Below, piece by piece: positions 16,758 through 27,096 of a DNA stretch of 64,000 bases. A model generated the notes under the pieces. That model did not search any database and had not been told where the DNA came from. It was given only the letters and a program-made list of their open reading frames with translations. The stretch spans positions 84,720 through 148,719 of the forward strand of contig NZ_LZIJ01000079.1 of the NCBI RefSeq assembly GCF_001667115.1. Reading direction: 5' to 3'. The position numbers and the translations under genes are program-made. Origin of the DNA: Mycobacterium sp. 852002-51163_SCH5372311 (GTDB lineage Bacteria > Actinomycetota > Actinomycetes > Mycobacteriales > Mycobacteriaceae). Each line of letters opens with the position of its first letter. Position 1 is the stretch's first letter.

Positions 16758-19185
16758 CGGGGGGCGGAGCCGGCACACCCGCGTAGCCGCCGATCTCGGT
16801 GGGCTTGGGGAAGGATTCGTTGGAGGTGCCCTTCAGCGCCCCGTCCATCGTTGACTTCCAGATGTCCGACGGCAGGCCCGAACCGTAAACCGCTCCGCCC
16901 GACGCGGTTACCAGCGGTTGGTCGCCCTTGACGGTGCCCACCCAGACTGCCGTGGACAGCGAGGGCGTGTACCCGACCATCCACGCGTCTTTGTTCGACT
17001 TGGTGTCACCCAGTTGGGTGGTGCCGGTTTTGGCCGCCGACGGCCGGCCGCCGGCCAAACTGTGGCCGCGTGAATAGCCGGCTATCGGCTGCATGGCAGC
17101 GGTGACGTTATCGGCCACCGCCTTGGGGATGCGCTGGTCGCCGGCGCTGTTCGCAGTACCGGCGTCGAACAACACCTGGCCTTCGGCGTTGACGACCTTC
17201 TGCACGAAGTGCGGCCGGTAATAAATGCCGGACGCCGCCAGCGTGGCGTACGCGGATGCCATGTCGATAACCCGAGTTTGGTACTGGCCCAGCACAATTC
17301 CGTTGTTGGGTGGTCCGCCCTTGCCGTCCTCGGACAGGGTATGCGGGACACCCGGGAAGCTGGTCGCGATCCCCGCTTGATGCGCAGCGTCCGCGACCGC
17401 CTGCGGTCCGTTCTTCAGCTTCAGCATCAAGCGGTAGTAGGACGTGTTCAACGATTGCTTGAGCGCCTCGGCGATATTGCAGGTGCCGCAACCCTCGCCG
17501 TCGACGTTGGTGATCTTGATGCCGTCGACGGTCAACGGGGAGCTGTCGACCTGGTAACCCAGGCCGATACCTTGTTCGAGCGCCGCGACAAGCGCGAACA
17601 CCTTGAACGACGAACCGGTCTGCAGCCCGGCCTGAGCGAAGTCGAATCCGTTGGCCTCAGAACCGCCGTAGTAGGCGCGGATGGCGCCGTTGTGCGGGTC
17701 GATTGACACCACGGCGGCGCGCATGTCGGGATTCTGGCCGTCGAGGTACTTCGATACCGCTTTCACCGCGGCCTGCTGAGCCTGCGGCTCGATGGTGGTG
17801 GTGACCTGCAGGCCCTGGGTGTTCAGCGTCTGCTCGTCGATGTTGAACAGCTCCATCAATTCCCTGGTGACCTGCCGCTCGATAAGCCCGTTGGGGCCGG
17901 TGGTCTGGAACTGCGCGCGGGCCTGATCCGGCGGCACGGTCGCCGGAAACACCTGTGCCGCCCGGTCACTCGCTGACAGGGCCTTGGTTTCTACCATGCC
18001 GTCGAGAACCCAGTTCCAGCGCGCGTCGGCACCCTTGGGATCGACGGCGGGATCCAGGCTCGACGGCCGCCGGATCAGCGCCGCCAGCAACGCCCCTTCG
18101 GAGACGGTGAGTTGCTCGACGGGTTTGTTGAAGTAGGCCTTCGCCGCAGCCGAAATCCCGTAGGCCCCGCGGCCGAAGTAGATGATGTTCAAATACGCTT
18201 GCAGCACATCGTCTTTGGACCACTCCCCCGACATCTTGGTGGCGATCACCAATTCCTTGGCCTTGCGCATCAGTCCGCTCCACCCGTGCTGTGCGGAACC
18301 GACCAGCGCGTTCTTCACATACTGCTGGGTGATCGTCGAGCCCCCCTGCAGATCACCGCTGCCGAACAGGTTGTTGTTCACCGCGCGCGCGAACCCGCTG
18401 AACGAGAAGCCGGGATTGGTATAGAAATTGCGATCTTCGGCGGCGATCACGGCCCGGCGCACATGCACCGGCACTTGACTGATGTTGACGTCTACCCGAT
18501 TGCCTTCGGGCGGAATGATTTTCGCGATCTCCGAGCCGTCGCTGGCCAGTATCGTCGATACCTGGTTGGTACGGATGTCACCCGGCTTGGGGATGTCGAC
18601 GATGAAGTAGGCCATGGCGAAGGTGACTATCGGCAGCAGCAAAACCACCACCGCGGTCAGGACCAGCGCACGTCGCACCCACTTCCAGTTGACCTGCTGC
18701 TTGAGCTGCTGCAACCAGGGCAAATTCGTACCGCGCCCACGGCCGCGCGCGCCGGATCCTCTGGGAGTACCGGATGGGGGTGGTGGTCCGCCTGGCGGAC
18801 GCCGTCCGGAGCCGGGCCGTCGCTGCCGGTTCGGCGCCGGCGCGTCCAGCGCGGCCTTGACTTCCTCGATCGGATCACGTCTCGCAGGCGCCTCGGGCGG
18901 CGCGGCGGCGTCGCGCGGCGTGGGTGTCGACAACTGCCGCTTCTCCGGCGCAGGACGATCCAGGGCGGCCTTGACCTCCTCGATCGGGTCCGTCCGGCCA
19001 GGGGCGCGGTCGTCGCGGACCGGCGGGATGATCGACGTCAACCGGTCGTCGGGGGGAACCTCTCGGCGCTGGCCCCGCGGACGAGACCCCGCGGCCTCGT
19101 CCGGACCCGCATGCTTGCCTGCACGTTCAGTCGGTGACCCCTTCGGGTCGTCACTGGACTGATCGTGGCGCCCTTCGTTATTCAC
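16758..19185 (-). CDS. ponA1: Bifunctional class A penicillin-binding protein PonA1; native 3' end inverted
   Basis: About 809 residues in native orientation. The cytoplasmic N-terminal region carries two DPIEEVKAALD repeats (about 66-76 and 104-114) and a Pro/Arg-rich stretch. A membrane segment at about 172-196 follows. The glycosyltransferase domain has the catalytic Glu in AAEDRNFY and GGSTITQQYVKNAL. The transpeptidase domain has SSFK, SLN and KTG motifs. GTG at 19185 is chosen because VNNEGRHDQSS resembles the M. tuberculosis start as I recall it; it overlaps the DUF5318 stop by 8 nt. It polymerises and cross-links peptidoglycan for polar growth. The Pro-rich tail lies on the other strand at 16445-16588. 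Confidence 0.93.
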
Positions 19186-19612
19186 TGGCCGTGCGGGCGC
19201 CGTTGCGCGCCGTCCGCGTGCCGCGCGTCCCCCTCGGGGGCGGTGCCGGGCGTGCCGCGCCGAGCACATACGACTTGACCAGGTGATTCCAGCTGCAGGT
19301 TCGGCATACCTCCACCACGTGGACGGCGAATTCGGAGAACCGGGTTGCCAGCAACACCAATTCTTCGGCCGTGCGGGCCGAGCCCGATACCGCGCCCAGC
19401 TGGTCGCCGAACACCCACGACACCAACGTGAGCTGCTCCTTGCGGCATATCGGGCAGATCACCTGGCTCGTCTTCCCGTGAAACTTCGCCGCGCGCAGCA
19501 GATATGGATTTGCGTCACACACCTCGGAGACACCGGTGCGTCCCGAGTACACCTCAGCCAGCAGTGAGCGCCGCCGAAGCGTGTAGTCCACCACCTGTCG
19601 CTGCAGTCGCAC
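19178..19612 (-). CDS. DUF5318 zinc-ribbon-like protein (Rv0049-like)
   Basis: A 144-residue protein with two Cys pairs, VICPICRKEQ (about 52-61) and VCRTCSWNH (about 102-110), likely forming a zinc ribbon. The C-terminus is basic and low-complexity. GTG at 19612 gives the start MRLQRQVVDYTLRRR, which matches Rv0049 as I recall it. It lies directly upstream of ponA1 with an 8-nt overlap, so the two are probably co-transcribed. Function is unknown; the constant linkage to ponA1 hints at a cell-wall-related role. Confidence 0.85.
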   Translation of the reverse strand: MRLQRQVVDYTLRRRSLLAEVYSGRTGVSEVCDANPYLLRAAKFHGKTSQVICPICRKEQLTLVSWVFGDQLGAVSGSARTAEELVLLATRFSEFAVHVVEVCRTCSWNHLVKSYVLGAARPAPPPRGTRGTRTARNGARTASE

Positions 19613-19735
19613 GGTGACCAGAGTACGTCCCCCGGCGCAGCACCGTTAGGCAACCAAGGCGGTTGTCCGCGTCGTCGCCGGGCTGAGCGGCGGTATCGCT
19701 GATCGCGACCGGCGCAGTACTTCTACGATCAACGC

Positions 19736-20617
19736 GTGGCGAAATGGCTCGGGGCACCGCTCGGCGGAGGGTTGACCACTGCGACCCGCGCCAAGGACAC
19801 CGACCGGCAAGAGATCTGCACGGTTCTCGACAACGCCCTGGCCGACGGCGAGCTCTCCGGAGAAGAGCACCGCGAACGGATCGGTAAGGCCACCAACGCC
19901 GTGACGCTCGGTGATTTAAAGGTTCTGGTGTCGGATCTACAGAGCGGCACCGCCCCGGCGCGACTGCGTGACACTAAGTTTCCGCTGAAGATAACGCGAT
20001 GGCGCGCGATGGCAGCCGCCTTCATCGGCTCGGTACTGCTGGGCGTCCTGATCGGCTGGGGACTGTACGGCAACACCGGCTCGCCGTTGCACTTCGCTGC
20101 GAATGCCGGGGACCCGGGGGCCAAGCCCGACGGGATCGCGCCGCTGGTGCTGACCCCGCCTACCCAATTGCACTCGCTCGGTGGGCTCACCGGCTTGCTG
20201 GAGCAAACACGCAAAAGGTTCGGAGACACCATGGGCTACCGGATGGTGATCTACCCGACCTACGCCGTGTACGACCGGCCGGACCCGTCCGACGATCGGC
20301 GCAAGCTGGCCTACGACTACCGCGGCGGCTGGGGCGACCCGACTAGTTCCGCGAAAACCAGCGGCGAACCGGACGTGCCCGTCGACCTCGGCAAGTTCGA
20401 CGTGGCCAAGACCGTCGGCATAATGCGTGGCGCCGCGCAGACTCTCCACATCAAGCCCTCCGACGTCAAGAACATGTACCTGATCGTCGAACCCGCCAAG
20501 GATCCGTTAAAGCCCGACGCGTTGACTCTGTCGGTATACGTGTCCAGCGATTACGGCGGCGGCTCCATCAACTTCGCAGGTGACGGCACTATCAAGCGGC
20601 TCAGTTTGCCCTCTTGA
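19736..20617 (+). CDS. DUF1707 domain membrane protein (Rv0048c-like)
   Basis: A 293-residue protein. Residues 20-70 (AKDTDRQEICTVLDNALADGELSGEEH) are a DUF1707 domain, often found at the N-terminus of actinobacterial membrane or sensor proteins. One membrane segment at about 86-108 (MAAAFIGSVLLGVLIGWGLY) is followed by an extracytoplasmic domain of about 180 residues. The GTG at 19736 is the only start that includes the whole domain. It is divergent from the DUF5318 gene and precedes the PadR gene. Function unknown. Confidence 0.8.
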   Translation: MAKWLGAPLGGGLTTATRAKDTDRQEICTVLDNALADGELSGEEHRERIGKATNAVTLGDLKVLVSDLQSGTAPARLRDTKFPLKITRWRAMAAAFIGSVLLGVLIGWGLYGNTGSPLHFAANAGDPGAKPDGIAPLVLTPPTQLHSLGGLTGLLEQTRKRFGDTMGYRMVIYPTYAVYDRPDPSDDRRKLAYDYRGGWGDPTSSAKTSGEPDVPVDLGKFDVAKTVGIMRGAAQTLHIKPSDVKNMYLIVEPAKDPLKPDALTLSVYVSSDYGGGSINFAGDGTIKRLSLPS

Positions 20618-20661
20618 CGGCCGTTCGGCTGTCGAGCCGACCGATGTGACTAATAGCGCAC

Positions 20662-20701
20662 CAACACCAGGTGGTGTTGTCGCAAATATATCGGAACGAT
20701 A
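20662..20701. promoter_or_regulatory. Palindromes upstream of the PadR gene (operator candidates)
   Basis: CAACACC-n4-GGTGTTG (20662-20679) and TATCG-GAA-CGATA (20689-20701) lie in the 149-bp gap between the DUF1707 and PadR genes. The first could alternatively act as a weak terminator stem for the upstream gene. The second, 66 bp before the PadR start, is the better operator candidate. Binding is inferred from position. Confidence 0.35.
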
Positions 20702-20766
20702 CGATGGCACGAGGCGTCGAGCCGCTAATACGTTGAGTAACCAAGCCGAGCAAAGGAGGTGACTCG

Positions 20767-21309
20767 ATGCTGGAACTCGCCATCCTGGGCCTCCTGATCG
20801 AATCGCCAATGCACGGCTACGAACTACGCAAACGCCTCACCGGTTTACTCGGTGCATTCCGCGCCTTCTCTTACGGTTCGCTGTATCCCGCTCTGCGGCG
20901 CATGCAGGCCGACGGCCTGATCGCCGAGAACGCCGCCCCGGCCGGCACCCCGGTCCGGCGTGCCCGGCGGGTCTACCAGCTAACCGAAGAAGGGCGACGT
21001 CGCTTCGCTGAATTGGTCGCCGACACCGGCCCGCACAACTACACCGACGACGGCTTCGGCGTACACCTGGCCTTCTTCAACCGCACACCGGCCGAAGCCC
21101 GGATGCGCATCCTGGAGGGTCGCCGCCGTCAGGTGGAGGAACGCCGGGAAGGTCTGCGTGAAGCGGTGGCCCGGGCCAGCAGCTCGTTCGACCGCTACAC
21201 CCGCCAGTTGCACCAACTCGGGCTCGAGTCCAGCGAACGTGAAGTCAAGTGGCTCAATGAGCTCATCGCCGCGGAGCGGGCCATGCCCGGCCTCTCCGAG
21301 CAAACGTAG
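20767..21309 (+). CDS. PadR-family regulator (Rv0047c-like)
   Basis: A 180-residue protein starting MLELAILGLLIESPMHGYEL, the PadR signature, with FSYGSLYPALRRMQADGLI as recognition helix and the wing RVYQLTEEGRRRFAEL. The C-terminal half is a helical dimerisation domain. AAAGGAGGTGA gives a strong ribosome binding site. It lies 69 bp upstream of ino1 on the same strand, an arrangement conserved in mycobacteria, so it may regulate inositol synthesis. Confidence 0.92.
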   Translation: MLELAILGLLIESPMHGYELRKRLTGLLGAFRAFSYGSLYPALRRMQADGLIAENAAPAGTPVRRARRVYQLTEEGRRRFAELVADTGPHNYTDDGFGVHLAFFNRTPAEARMRILEGRRRQVEERREGLREAVARASSSFDRYTRQLHQLGLESSEREVKWLNELIAAERAMPGLSEQT

Positions 21310-21378
21310 ATCCCGCACCAACCGAACAGCCAAACCCCAACACCGAGACAGCAGGTTATGAAGTTAGGAGAACGCCCA

Positions 21379-22485
21379 ATGAGTGAGCACCAGCCTTTAG
21401 GGGCGCCGGAGACGCAGACGGACGTACGAGTCGCGATTGTCGGCGTCGGTAACTGCGCCTCCTCGCTGGTCCAGGGCGTCGAGTACTACCAGAACGCCGA
21501 CGAGAACTCGTCAGTGCCCGGCCTGATGCATGTCCGCTTCGGCCCGTATCACGTCCGCGACGTCAAGTTCGTCGCGGCGTTCGACGTGGACGCCAAGAAG
21601 GTCGGCTTCGACCTTTCGGACGCGATCTTCGCCTCGGAGAACAACACCATCAAGATCGCCGACGTCGCACCGACCAATGTGCTGGTGCAGCGCGGTCCGA
21701 CGCTGGACGGCATCGGCAAGTACTACGCCGACACCATCGAGCTGTCCGACGCCGAACCCGTCGACGTGGTCCAGGTGCTCAAGGACGCCAAGGTCGACGT
21801 GCTGGTGTCCTACCTGCCGGTGGGCTCCGAAGAGGCCGACAAGTTCTACGCCCAGTGTGCGATCGACGCCGGGGTGGCTTTCGTCAACGCGCTGCCGGTG
21901 TTCATCGCCTCGGACCCGGTGTGGGCCAAGAAGTTTGCCGATGCCGGGGTGCCGATCGTCGGTGACGACATCAAGAGCCAGGTCGGTGCCACCATCACCC
22001 ACCGCGTGATGGCCAAGCTGTTCGAGGACCGCGGTGTGCAACTGGACCGCACCATGCAGCTCAACGTGGGCGGCAACATGGACTTCCTCAACATGCTCGA
22101 GCGTGAGCGGCTGGAGTCCAAGAAGATCTCGAAGACCCAGGCCGTCACGTCCAACGTGCAGCGCGAGTTCAACGCCAAGGACGTCCACATCGGCCCGTCG
22201 GACCACGTCGGCTGGTTGGATGACCGCAAGTGGGCCTACGTGCGGCTGGAAGGCCGCGCCTTCGGTGACGTGCCGCTGAACCTGGAGTACAAGCTCGAAG
22301 TGTGGGACTCGCCGAACTCGGCCGGAGTCATCATCGACGCGGTGCGGGCGGCCAAGATCGCCAAGGACCGCGGGATCGGCGGCCCGGTGATCCCGGCGTC
22401 GGCCTACCTGATGAAGAGCCCGCCCGAGCAGCTGCCCGACGACGTTGCGCGCGCGCAGCTCGAAGAGTTCATCATCGACGCCTAG
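21379..22485 (+). CDS. ino1: Inositol-1-phosphate synthase
   Basis: A 368-residue enzyme that converts glucose 6-phosphate to inositol 1-phosphate with NAD, feeding phosphatidylinositol, mannosylated lipids and mycothiol. The N-terminal Rossmann motif is [16 protein letters not shown]; the core contains [16 protein letters not shown] and [13 protein letters not shown], conserved catalytic regions. ATG at 21379 has AGGAG upstream; an alternative start 7 codons earlier is unlikely. Length and sequence closely match M. tuberculosis Ino1 from memory. It is probably co-transcribed with the upstream PadR gene. Confidence 0.97.
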   Translation: MSEHQPLGAPETQTDVRVAIVGVGNCASSLVQGVEYYQNADENSSVPGLMHVRFGPYHVRDVKFVAAFDVDAKKVGFDLSDAIFASENNTIKIADVAPTNVLVQRGPTLDGIGKYYADTIELSDAEPVDVVQVLKDAKVDVLVSYLPVGSEEADKFYAQCAIDAGVAFVNALPVFIASDPVWAKKFADAGVPIVGDDIKSQVGATITHRVMAKLFEDRGVQLDRTMQLNVGGNMDFLNMLERERLESKKISKTQAVTSNVQREFNAKDVHIGPSDHVGWLDDRKWAYVRLEGRAFGDVPLNLEYKLEVWDSPNSAGVIIDAVRAAKIAKDRGIGGPVIPASAYLMKSPPEQLPDDVARAQLEEFIIDA

Positions 22486-22619
22486 TCGGCTCTGCGCCGG
22501 AACTGCGCCGCTCCTGCGCCGAAACTGCGGTGAGGGCGGGTCGTCAGCGGCATGCGACGCCCTGAGCGCAGTGTGGGTGCCGCCTCCGCAGCCTCGACGC
22601 GGCTCGTAGTGTCAGGGCT

Positions 22620-23531
22620 GTGACTGAGATCTCCGAAGACAAACTGGCCGGCCTGTCCGAGTTCTCGCTGCTGGCCGAGAACGCCGAGCAGGCCGGCGTT
22701 TCGGGTCCGCTGCCTGACGTGGAGCGGATCGGGTCGGGCACCGGTGAAGCCAGGATCAGCGCACTGCGCTGGGGTCAGCGCCCGCGAATCATCTTTCTGC
22801 ACGGCGGTGGGCAGAACGCGCACACCTGGGACACCGTGATCGTCGGCCTCGGTGAGCCCGCGCTGGCAGTGGATCTTCCCGGCCACGGGCATTCGGCGTG
22901 GCGGGAAGACGGCGACTACTCCCCACAGCACAACGCCGCCGCGCTGGAGCCCGTGCTGCAACAGCTCGCACCGGATGCCGAGCTAGTCGTCGGCATGTCG
23001 TTGGGCGGGCTGACGGCGATCCGGCTGGCGGCGCAGGCACCCGACCTGGTCAACGAACTCGTCCTGATCGACGTCACGCCGTCGGCGTTGCAGCGGCACG
23101 CCGAGCTGACCAAGGAGCAGCAGGGCACGGTGGCGCTAATGCACGGCGAGCGGGAATTTCCCAGCTTTCAGGCCATGCTGGACCTCACCATCGCTGCCGC
23201 GCCGCACCGAGAGGTCAAGGCATTGCGCCGCGGCGTGTTCCACAACTCGCGCCGGCTGGACAACGGCAACTGGACGTGGCGCTACGACGCTATCCGCCAA
23301 TTTCCGGACTTCGGCGCTCTGTGGGACGACGTCGACGCGCTGGCAACTCCCATCACCCTGATCCGCGGCGGCTCGTCGGGCTTCGTCAGCGATGAGGACG
23401 CGGACGAACTCGCCCGTCGCGCAACGCATTTCCGCAAGGCGCACGTCGTCGAGAATTCCGGGCACTCGGTGCAAAGCGACCAGCCGCGCGCGCTGATCGA
23501 CCTGCTGCGCGGCGTCCTCCACGGACGCTGA
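22620..23531 (+). CDS. Alpha/beta hydrolase (Rv0045c-like esterase)
   Basis: A 303-residue hydrolase. The oxyanion loop is LHGGGQNAHTW (60-70), the nucleophile is Ser127 in GMSLGG, and the catalytic His is in ENSGHSVQSDQP near the C-terminus. The sequence and position after ino1 match Rv0045c, described as an esterase. The GTG at 22620 is the likely start. The natural substrate is unknown. The next gene, an LLM oxidoreductase, starts 50 bp downstream. Confidence 0.88.
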   Translation: MTEISEDKLAGLSEFSLLAENAEQAGVSGPLPDVERIGSGTGEARISALRWGQRPRIIFLHGGGQNAHTWDTVIVGLGEPALAVDLPGHGHSAWREDGDYSPQHNAAALEPVLQQLAPDAELVVGMSLGGLTAIRLAAQAPDLVNELVLIDVTPSALQRHAELTKEQQGTVALMHGEREFPSFQAMLDLTIAAAPHREVKALRRGVFHNSRRLDNGNWTWRYDAIRQFPDFGALWDDVDALATPITLIRGGSSGFVSDEDADELARRATHFRKAHVVENSGHSVQSDQPRALIDLLRGVLHGR

Positions 23532-23580
23532 GTTGAGGCGGCGAGTCGGCCGCTGAGTCACCAGAGCATACGGTGATCAG

Positions 23581-24393
23581 ATGACTTCCGACCGTCCCGT
23601 TCGTATCGGCGTGCAACTGCAACCCCAACACGCCCCGCACTACCGCAACATCCGTGACGCCGTCCGCCGCTGCGAGGACCTCGGCGTCGACATCGCCTTC
23701 ACCTGGGATCACTTCTTCCCGCTCTACGGGGATCCCGACGGTCCGCACTTCGAATGCTGGACGGTGCTGGCGGCCTGGGCGGAGCAGACGTCGCGGATCG
23801 AGATCGGCGCATTGGTGACGTGCAACTCCTATCGCAATCCGGAGCTGCTCGCCGACATGGCACGCACCGTCGACCACATCTCCGACGGACGCCTGATCCT
23901 GGGGATCGGATCGGGCTGGAAAGACAAGGACTACCACGAGTACGGCTACGAGTTCGGCACGGCGGGCAGCCGTCTTGACGACCTGGCGGCCGCGCTACCC
24001 CGAATCAAGTCGCGACTGGCCAAGCTCAACCCGCCGCCGACGCGCGAGATCCCGGTGCTGATCGGCGGCAAGGGTCCGCGCAAGACGCTGCGGCTGGTCG
24101 CCGAATACGCAGACATCTGGCACGGCTTCACCACGGTGGATACCTACCCGGCGGCGGCAGCCGTGCTGGACGAGCACTGCGCGGCCGTCGGACGAGACCC
24201 GGCCGCCATCGAACGGTCGGCCGGGGTGGAGAACAACACCGGCGTCGCCCGCGGCGAAGGTGCCGACGCGCTGATCGCCAACGCCGAGGGGCTTGCCGAA
24301 CTCGGCGTGACGCTGCTGACCGTCGGCTGCAACGGCCCGGACTACGACCTCACCGCCGCGGAGGCGCTGTGCCGGTGGCGCGCCCGCCGCTGA
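23581..24393 (+). CDS. LLM-class F420-dependent oxidoreductase (Rv0044c-like)
   Basis: A 270-residue luciferase-like TIM-barrel protein. It begins [57 protein letters not shown] is the hallmark LLM segment (given here as its key parts: TCNSYRNP and [13 protein letters not shown]). The [17 protein letters not shown] element near residue 160 binds the cofactor phosphate. Such proteins in mycobacteria generally use F420. The substrate is unknown. Gene order matches M. tuberculosis. Confidence 0.9.
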   Translation: MTSDRPVRIGVQLQPQHAPHYRNIRDAVRRCEDLGVDIAFTWDHFFPLYGDPDGPHFECWTVLAAWAEQTSRIEIGALVTCNSYRNPELLADMARTVDHISDGRLILGIGSGWKDKDYHEYGYEFGTAGSRLDDLAAALPRIKSRLAKLNPPPTREIPVLIGGKGPRKTLRLVAEYADIWHGFTTVDTYPAAAAVLDEHCAAVGRDPAAIERSAGVENNTGVARGEGADALIANAEGLAELGVTLLTVGCNGPDYDLTAAEALCRWRARR

Positions 24394-24495
24394 GAGTGCT
24401 TTGGCTTCATCTGACGAACACCTAATAATCCGCGCCAAGTCGTGAGAAACTTGCCGCGCTGATCTACGGGGTTTGAGAGAGGCCACCTGAAACCC

Positions 24496-25233
24496 ATGCC
24501 GAAAAAATACGGGGTCAAAGAAAAGGACCAGGTTGTCTCGCACATCCTCAACCTGGTGCTTACCGGCAAATTGCGCACCGGCGACCGGGTCGACCGCAAT
24601 GAGATTGCGCATGGCCTCGGAGTCAGTCGTGTTCCGATTCAAGAGGCGCTGGTCCAACTCGAACACGACGGCATTGTGTCGACCCGCTACCACCGGGGTG
24701 CCTTCGTCGAGCGATTCGACGAAGCCACCGTCCTGGAGCACCACGAACTCGACGGGCTGCTGAACGGCATCGCCTCTGCGCGCGCTGCCACCAACCCCAC
24801 GCCCCGGATCCTCGGACAACTCGACGCCCTGATGCGCGCGCTGCGCTCGGCCAAGGAAGCGCGGGCGTTCACCGAGGTCGCTCGGGAGTACCGGCGCACC
24901 ATCAACGACGAATATGCGGGGCCGAGGCTGCACGCCACGATCCGCGCCTCGCAAAACCTGATTCCCCGGGTCTTCTGGATGACTTACCAAGTCAACCGAG
25001 ACGACATGTTGCCGTTCTACGAAGACGAGAACGCCGCAATTCATCGGCATGACCCGGTAGCCGCGCGGGCTGCCTGCGTGGACCGCTCGTATTTGATGGC
25101 TCAGACGATGCTGGCCGAACTTTGCCGGCGCCGGGTATTCGCCGCGCCTGACACTCCCGACACCATTCCCGGACACCTTCCGGTACTGACAGGAGCCGAC
25201 GCGGCGCGCACGGAACCATCGATTGTCCGCTGA
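24496..25233 (+). CDS. GntR-family regulator (Rv0043c-like)
   Basis: A 245-residue regulator. The N-terminal winged helix (about 8-75) includes [20 protein letters not shown] and [17 protein letters not shown], diagnostic of GntR. The C-terminal helical part fits the FadR/FCD branch, whose ligands are usually small organic acids. It directly precedes an amino-acid ABC transporter on the same strand (24-bp gap), so it may control that operon. Confidence 0.9.
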   Translation: MPKKYGVKEKDQVVSHILNLVLTGKLRTGDRVDRNEIAHGLGVSRVPIQEALVQLEHDGIVSTRYHRGAFVERFDEATVLEHHELDGLLNGIASARAATNPTPRILGQLDALMRALRSAKEARAFTEVAREYRRTINDEYAGPRLHATIRASQNLIPRVFWMTYQVNRDDMLPFYEDENAAIHRHDPVAARAACVDRSYLMAQTMLAELCRRRVFAAPDTPDTIPGHLPVLTGADAARTEPSIVR

Positions 25234-25257
25234 CCGCTTCGGCCGTCGGTCGATACG

Positions 25258-27096
25258 GTGGCGTTGATGAGTTTGCATGTGAGCCTGCGGGCCAATCGCG
25301 GCGCAAGCCTGATTTCGAAGCTCGTTTTGATGGCCCTCTCCATCGTGATGGTGTGCGGTCTGACGTCGACGACGCTGGCTGCACCCGCGAGCGCGGACCG
25401 AAACCAGTGCGCGCCACCCGGGTTGGACAGCGCCACCACCTTGCCGAAGGACCTGACCGAGAATCCCGCGGTGGCACAAGACGATCCGAACACGACACCG
25501 ACGGTCGAGCCGTTGAGCTCGGTTGACATCGGCGCGCTGGGACTCGGCACGCCGGGCGTCCTCACCGTCGGCACGCTGTCAGACGCCCCGCCCAACGCCT
25601 GCATCAACCCAACCGGCCGATTCAGCGGGTTCGACAATCAGCTGTTGCGTGCCCTTGCCAAGAAGCTGAATCTGCAGGTCCGCTTCGTCGGCACGAATTT
25701 CGCAGGTCTGCTTGCCCAGGTGGCGTCGCGGCGCTTCGACGTCGGCTCGGCATCCATCAAAGCCACCGACGCGCGTCGTCGCACCGTCGCGTTCACCAAC
25801 GGCTACGACTTCGGCTACTACGCGCTGGTTGTGCCGCCAGGGTCGGCGATCAAGAAGTTCAGTGACCTCGCAGAAGGGCAGCGCATCGGCGTTGTGCAGG
25901 GCACGGTCGAGGAGTCGTACGTCGTCGACACCTTGCAACTGCAACCGGTGAAATATCCCGACTTCGTCACGGTGTATGCCGCCCTCAAGTCTCGGCAGCT
26001 GGACGCTTGGGTGGCGCCGTCGTTGCAGGCACAGACCGTGATGCGGTCGGGTGATCCGGCGGTGGTCGTCGCGAACACGTTCAGCCCGGGTTCCTTCGTG
26101 GCCTACGCGGTCGCCAAAGACAACCAGCCGCTGCTCGACGCGTTGAACTCCGCGCTGGACGAGGTGATCCGGGACGGGACCTGGATGAAGCTGTACAACG
26201 AATGGGTTCCCCGGTCCCTGCCACCGGGCTGGAAGCCCGGGTCGCGGGCCGCTCCCGGCCCGATCCTGCCGGACTTCGCCGCGATCGCCGCCGGTCACCA
26301 CCACAAGCCGGTCGGTCCGGCCGCGCCGAAGTCCACCCTGGCCCAGCTGCGCGACTCCTTCCTCGACTTGGACATGTACCGGCAGGCCATTCCCACGCTG
26401 TTTCGCACCGGGCTGCCCAATACGTTGATCCTGACCGTCAGTGCCAGCGTCATCGGGCTGGCGGTGGGCATGGCCCTGGCGATCGCCGGAATCTCCCGTT
26501 CCCGCTGGCTCCGCTGGCCGGCGCGGGTGTATACCGATGTGTTCCGCGGCCTTCCCGAAGTGGTGATCATTCTGATCATCGGGCTGGGTATCGGACCGAT
26601 AGTGGGCGGCCTGACCAACAACGACCCCTACCCGCTGGGCATTGCCGCGCTGGGTTTGATGGCCGCCGCCTATATCGGTGAAATTCTGCGGGCCGGGATT
26701 CAGAGCGTGGACCCCGGCCAGCTGGAGGCCTCACGCGCGCTCGGCTTCAGTTATCCGGCGGCGATGCGGCTGGTGGTGATACCGCAGGGAGTCCGCCGGG
26801 TGCTGCCGGCACTGGTCAACCAGTTCATCGCGCTGCTGAAGGCCTCGGCGCTGGTCTACTTCCTGGGCTTGGTCGCCCAACAGCGCGAACTGTTTCAAGT
26901 GGGCCGCGACCTGAACGCGCAGACCGGCAACCTGTCGCCGCTGGTGGCTGCCGGCGTCTTCTACCTGATGCTGACCGTTCCGCTGACACATTTGGTGAAC
27001 TACATCGACGCCCGCTTGCGCCGAGGGCGGGCAGCGGTTGAGCCAGAAGAGACGCCGGACATGCTCAAGTCCACTTTCGGCCAGGAGATGACATGA
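25258..27096 (+). CDS. Amino-acid ABC transporter, fused substrate-binding protein and permease
   Basis: A 612-residue protein with a signal-like segment (about 18-46, ending in an ASA-type site). A type 3 extracellular solute-binding domain follows at about 95-320 (GVLTVGTLSDAPPNACI, then RRRTVAFTNGYDFGYYALVV). The permease domain at about 375-600 has an EAA loop (EASRALGFSYPAAMRLVVIPQ) of the His/Glu/Gln family. Fusing binder and permease removes the need for a free binding protein. GTG at 25258 or ATG at 25267 could be the start. The stop overlaps the next ATG by 4 nt. From memory it is absent between Rv0043c and Rv0042c of M. tuberculosis. Confidence 0.9.
   Translation: MALMSLHVSLRANRGASLISKLVLMALSIVMVCGLTSTTLAAPASADRNQCAPPGLDSATTLPKDLTENPAVAQDDPNTTPTVEPLSSVDIGALGLGTPGVLTVGTLSDAPPNACINPTGRFSGFDNQLLRALAKKLNLQVRFVGTNFAGLLAQVASRRFDVGSASIKATDARRRTVAFTNGYDFGYYALVVPPGSAIKKFSDLAEGQRIGVVQGTVEESYVVDTLQLQPVKYPDFVTVYAALKSRQLDAWVAPSLQAQTVMRSGDPAVVVANTFSPGSFVAYAVAKDNQPLLDALNSALDEVIRDGTWMKLYNEWVPRSLPPGWKPGSRAAPGPILPDFAAIAAGHHHKPVGPAAPKSTLAQLRDSFLDLDMYRQAIPTLFRTGLPNTLILTVSASVIGLAVGMALAIAGISRSRWLRWPARVYTDVFRGLPEVVIILIIGLGIGPIVGGLTNNDPYPLGIAALGLMAAAYIGEILRAGIQSVDPGQLEASRALGFSYPAAMRLVVIPQGVRRVLPALVNQFIALLKASALVYFLGLVAQQRELFQVGRDLNAQTGNLSPLVAAGVFYLMLTVPLTHLVNYIDARLRRGRAAVEPEETPDMLKSTFGQEMT

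Larger units (their letters stand above)
14899..19185 (-). other. In-frame ponA1-Rv0051 fusion reading frame (1428 codons) created by the inverted segment
   Basis: As assembled, the frame is open from the ponA1 start through the inverted 268 bp and both repeats into the Rv0051-like gene. It predicts a PBP joined by about 105 Gly/Ser/Ala-rich residues (translation of the wrong strand) to a polytopic glycosyltransferase. An automatic annotation would call one protein. I regard it as a by-product of the inversion, not an evolved fusion, because both authentic gene ends are intact on the opposite strand. Confidence 0.75.

Noticed and set aside
14899..19185. A genuine bifunctional PBP-glycosyltransferase fusion enzyme
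   Set aside because: The linking 268 bp encode the authentic ponA1 end and Rv0051 start on the opposite strand, so the fusion is a consequence of the inversion.
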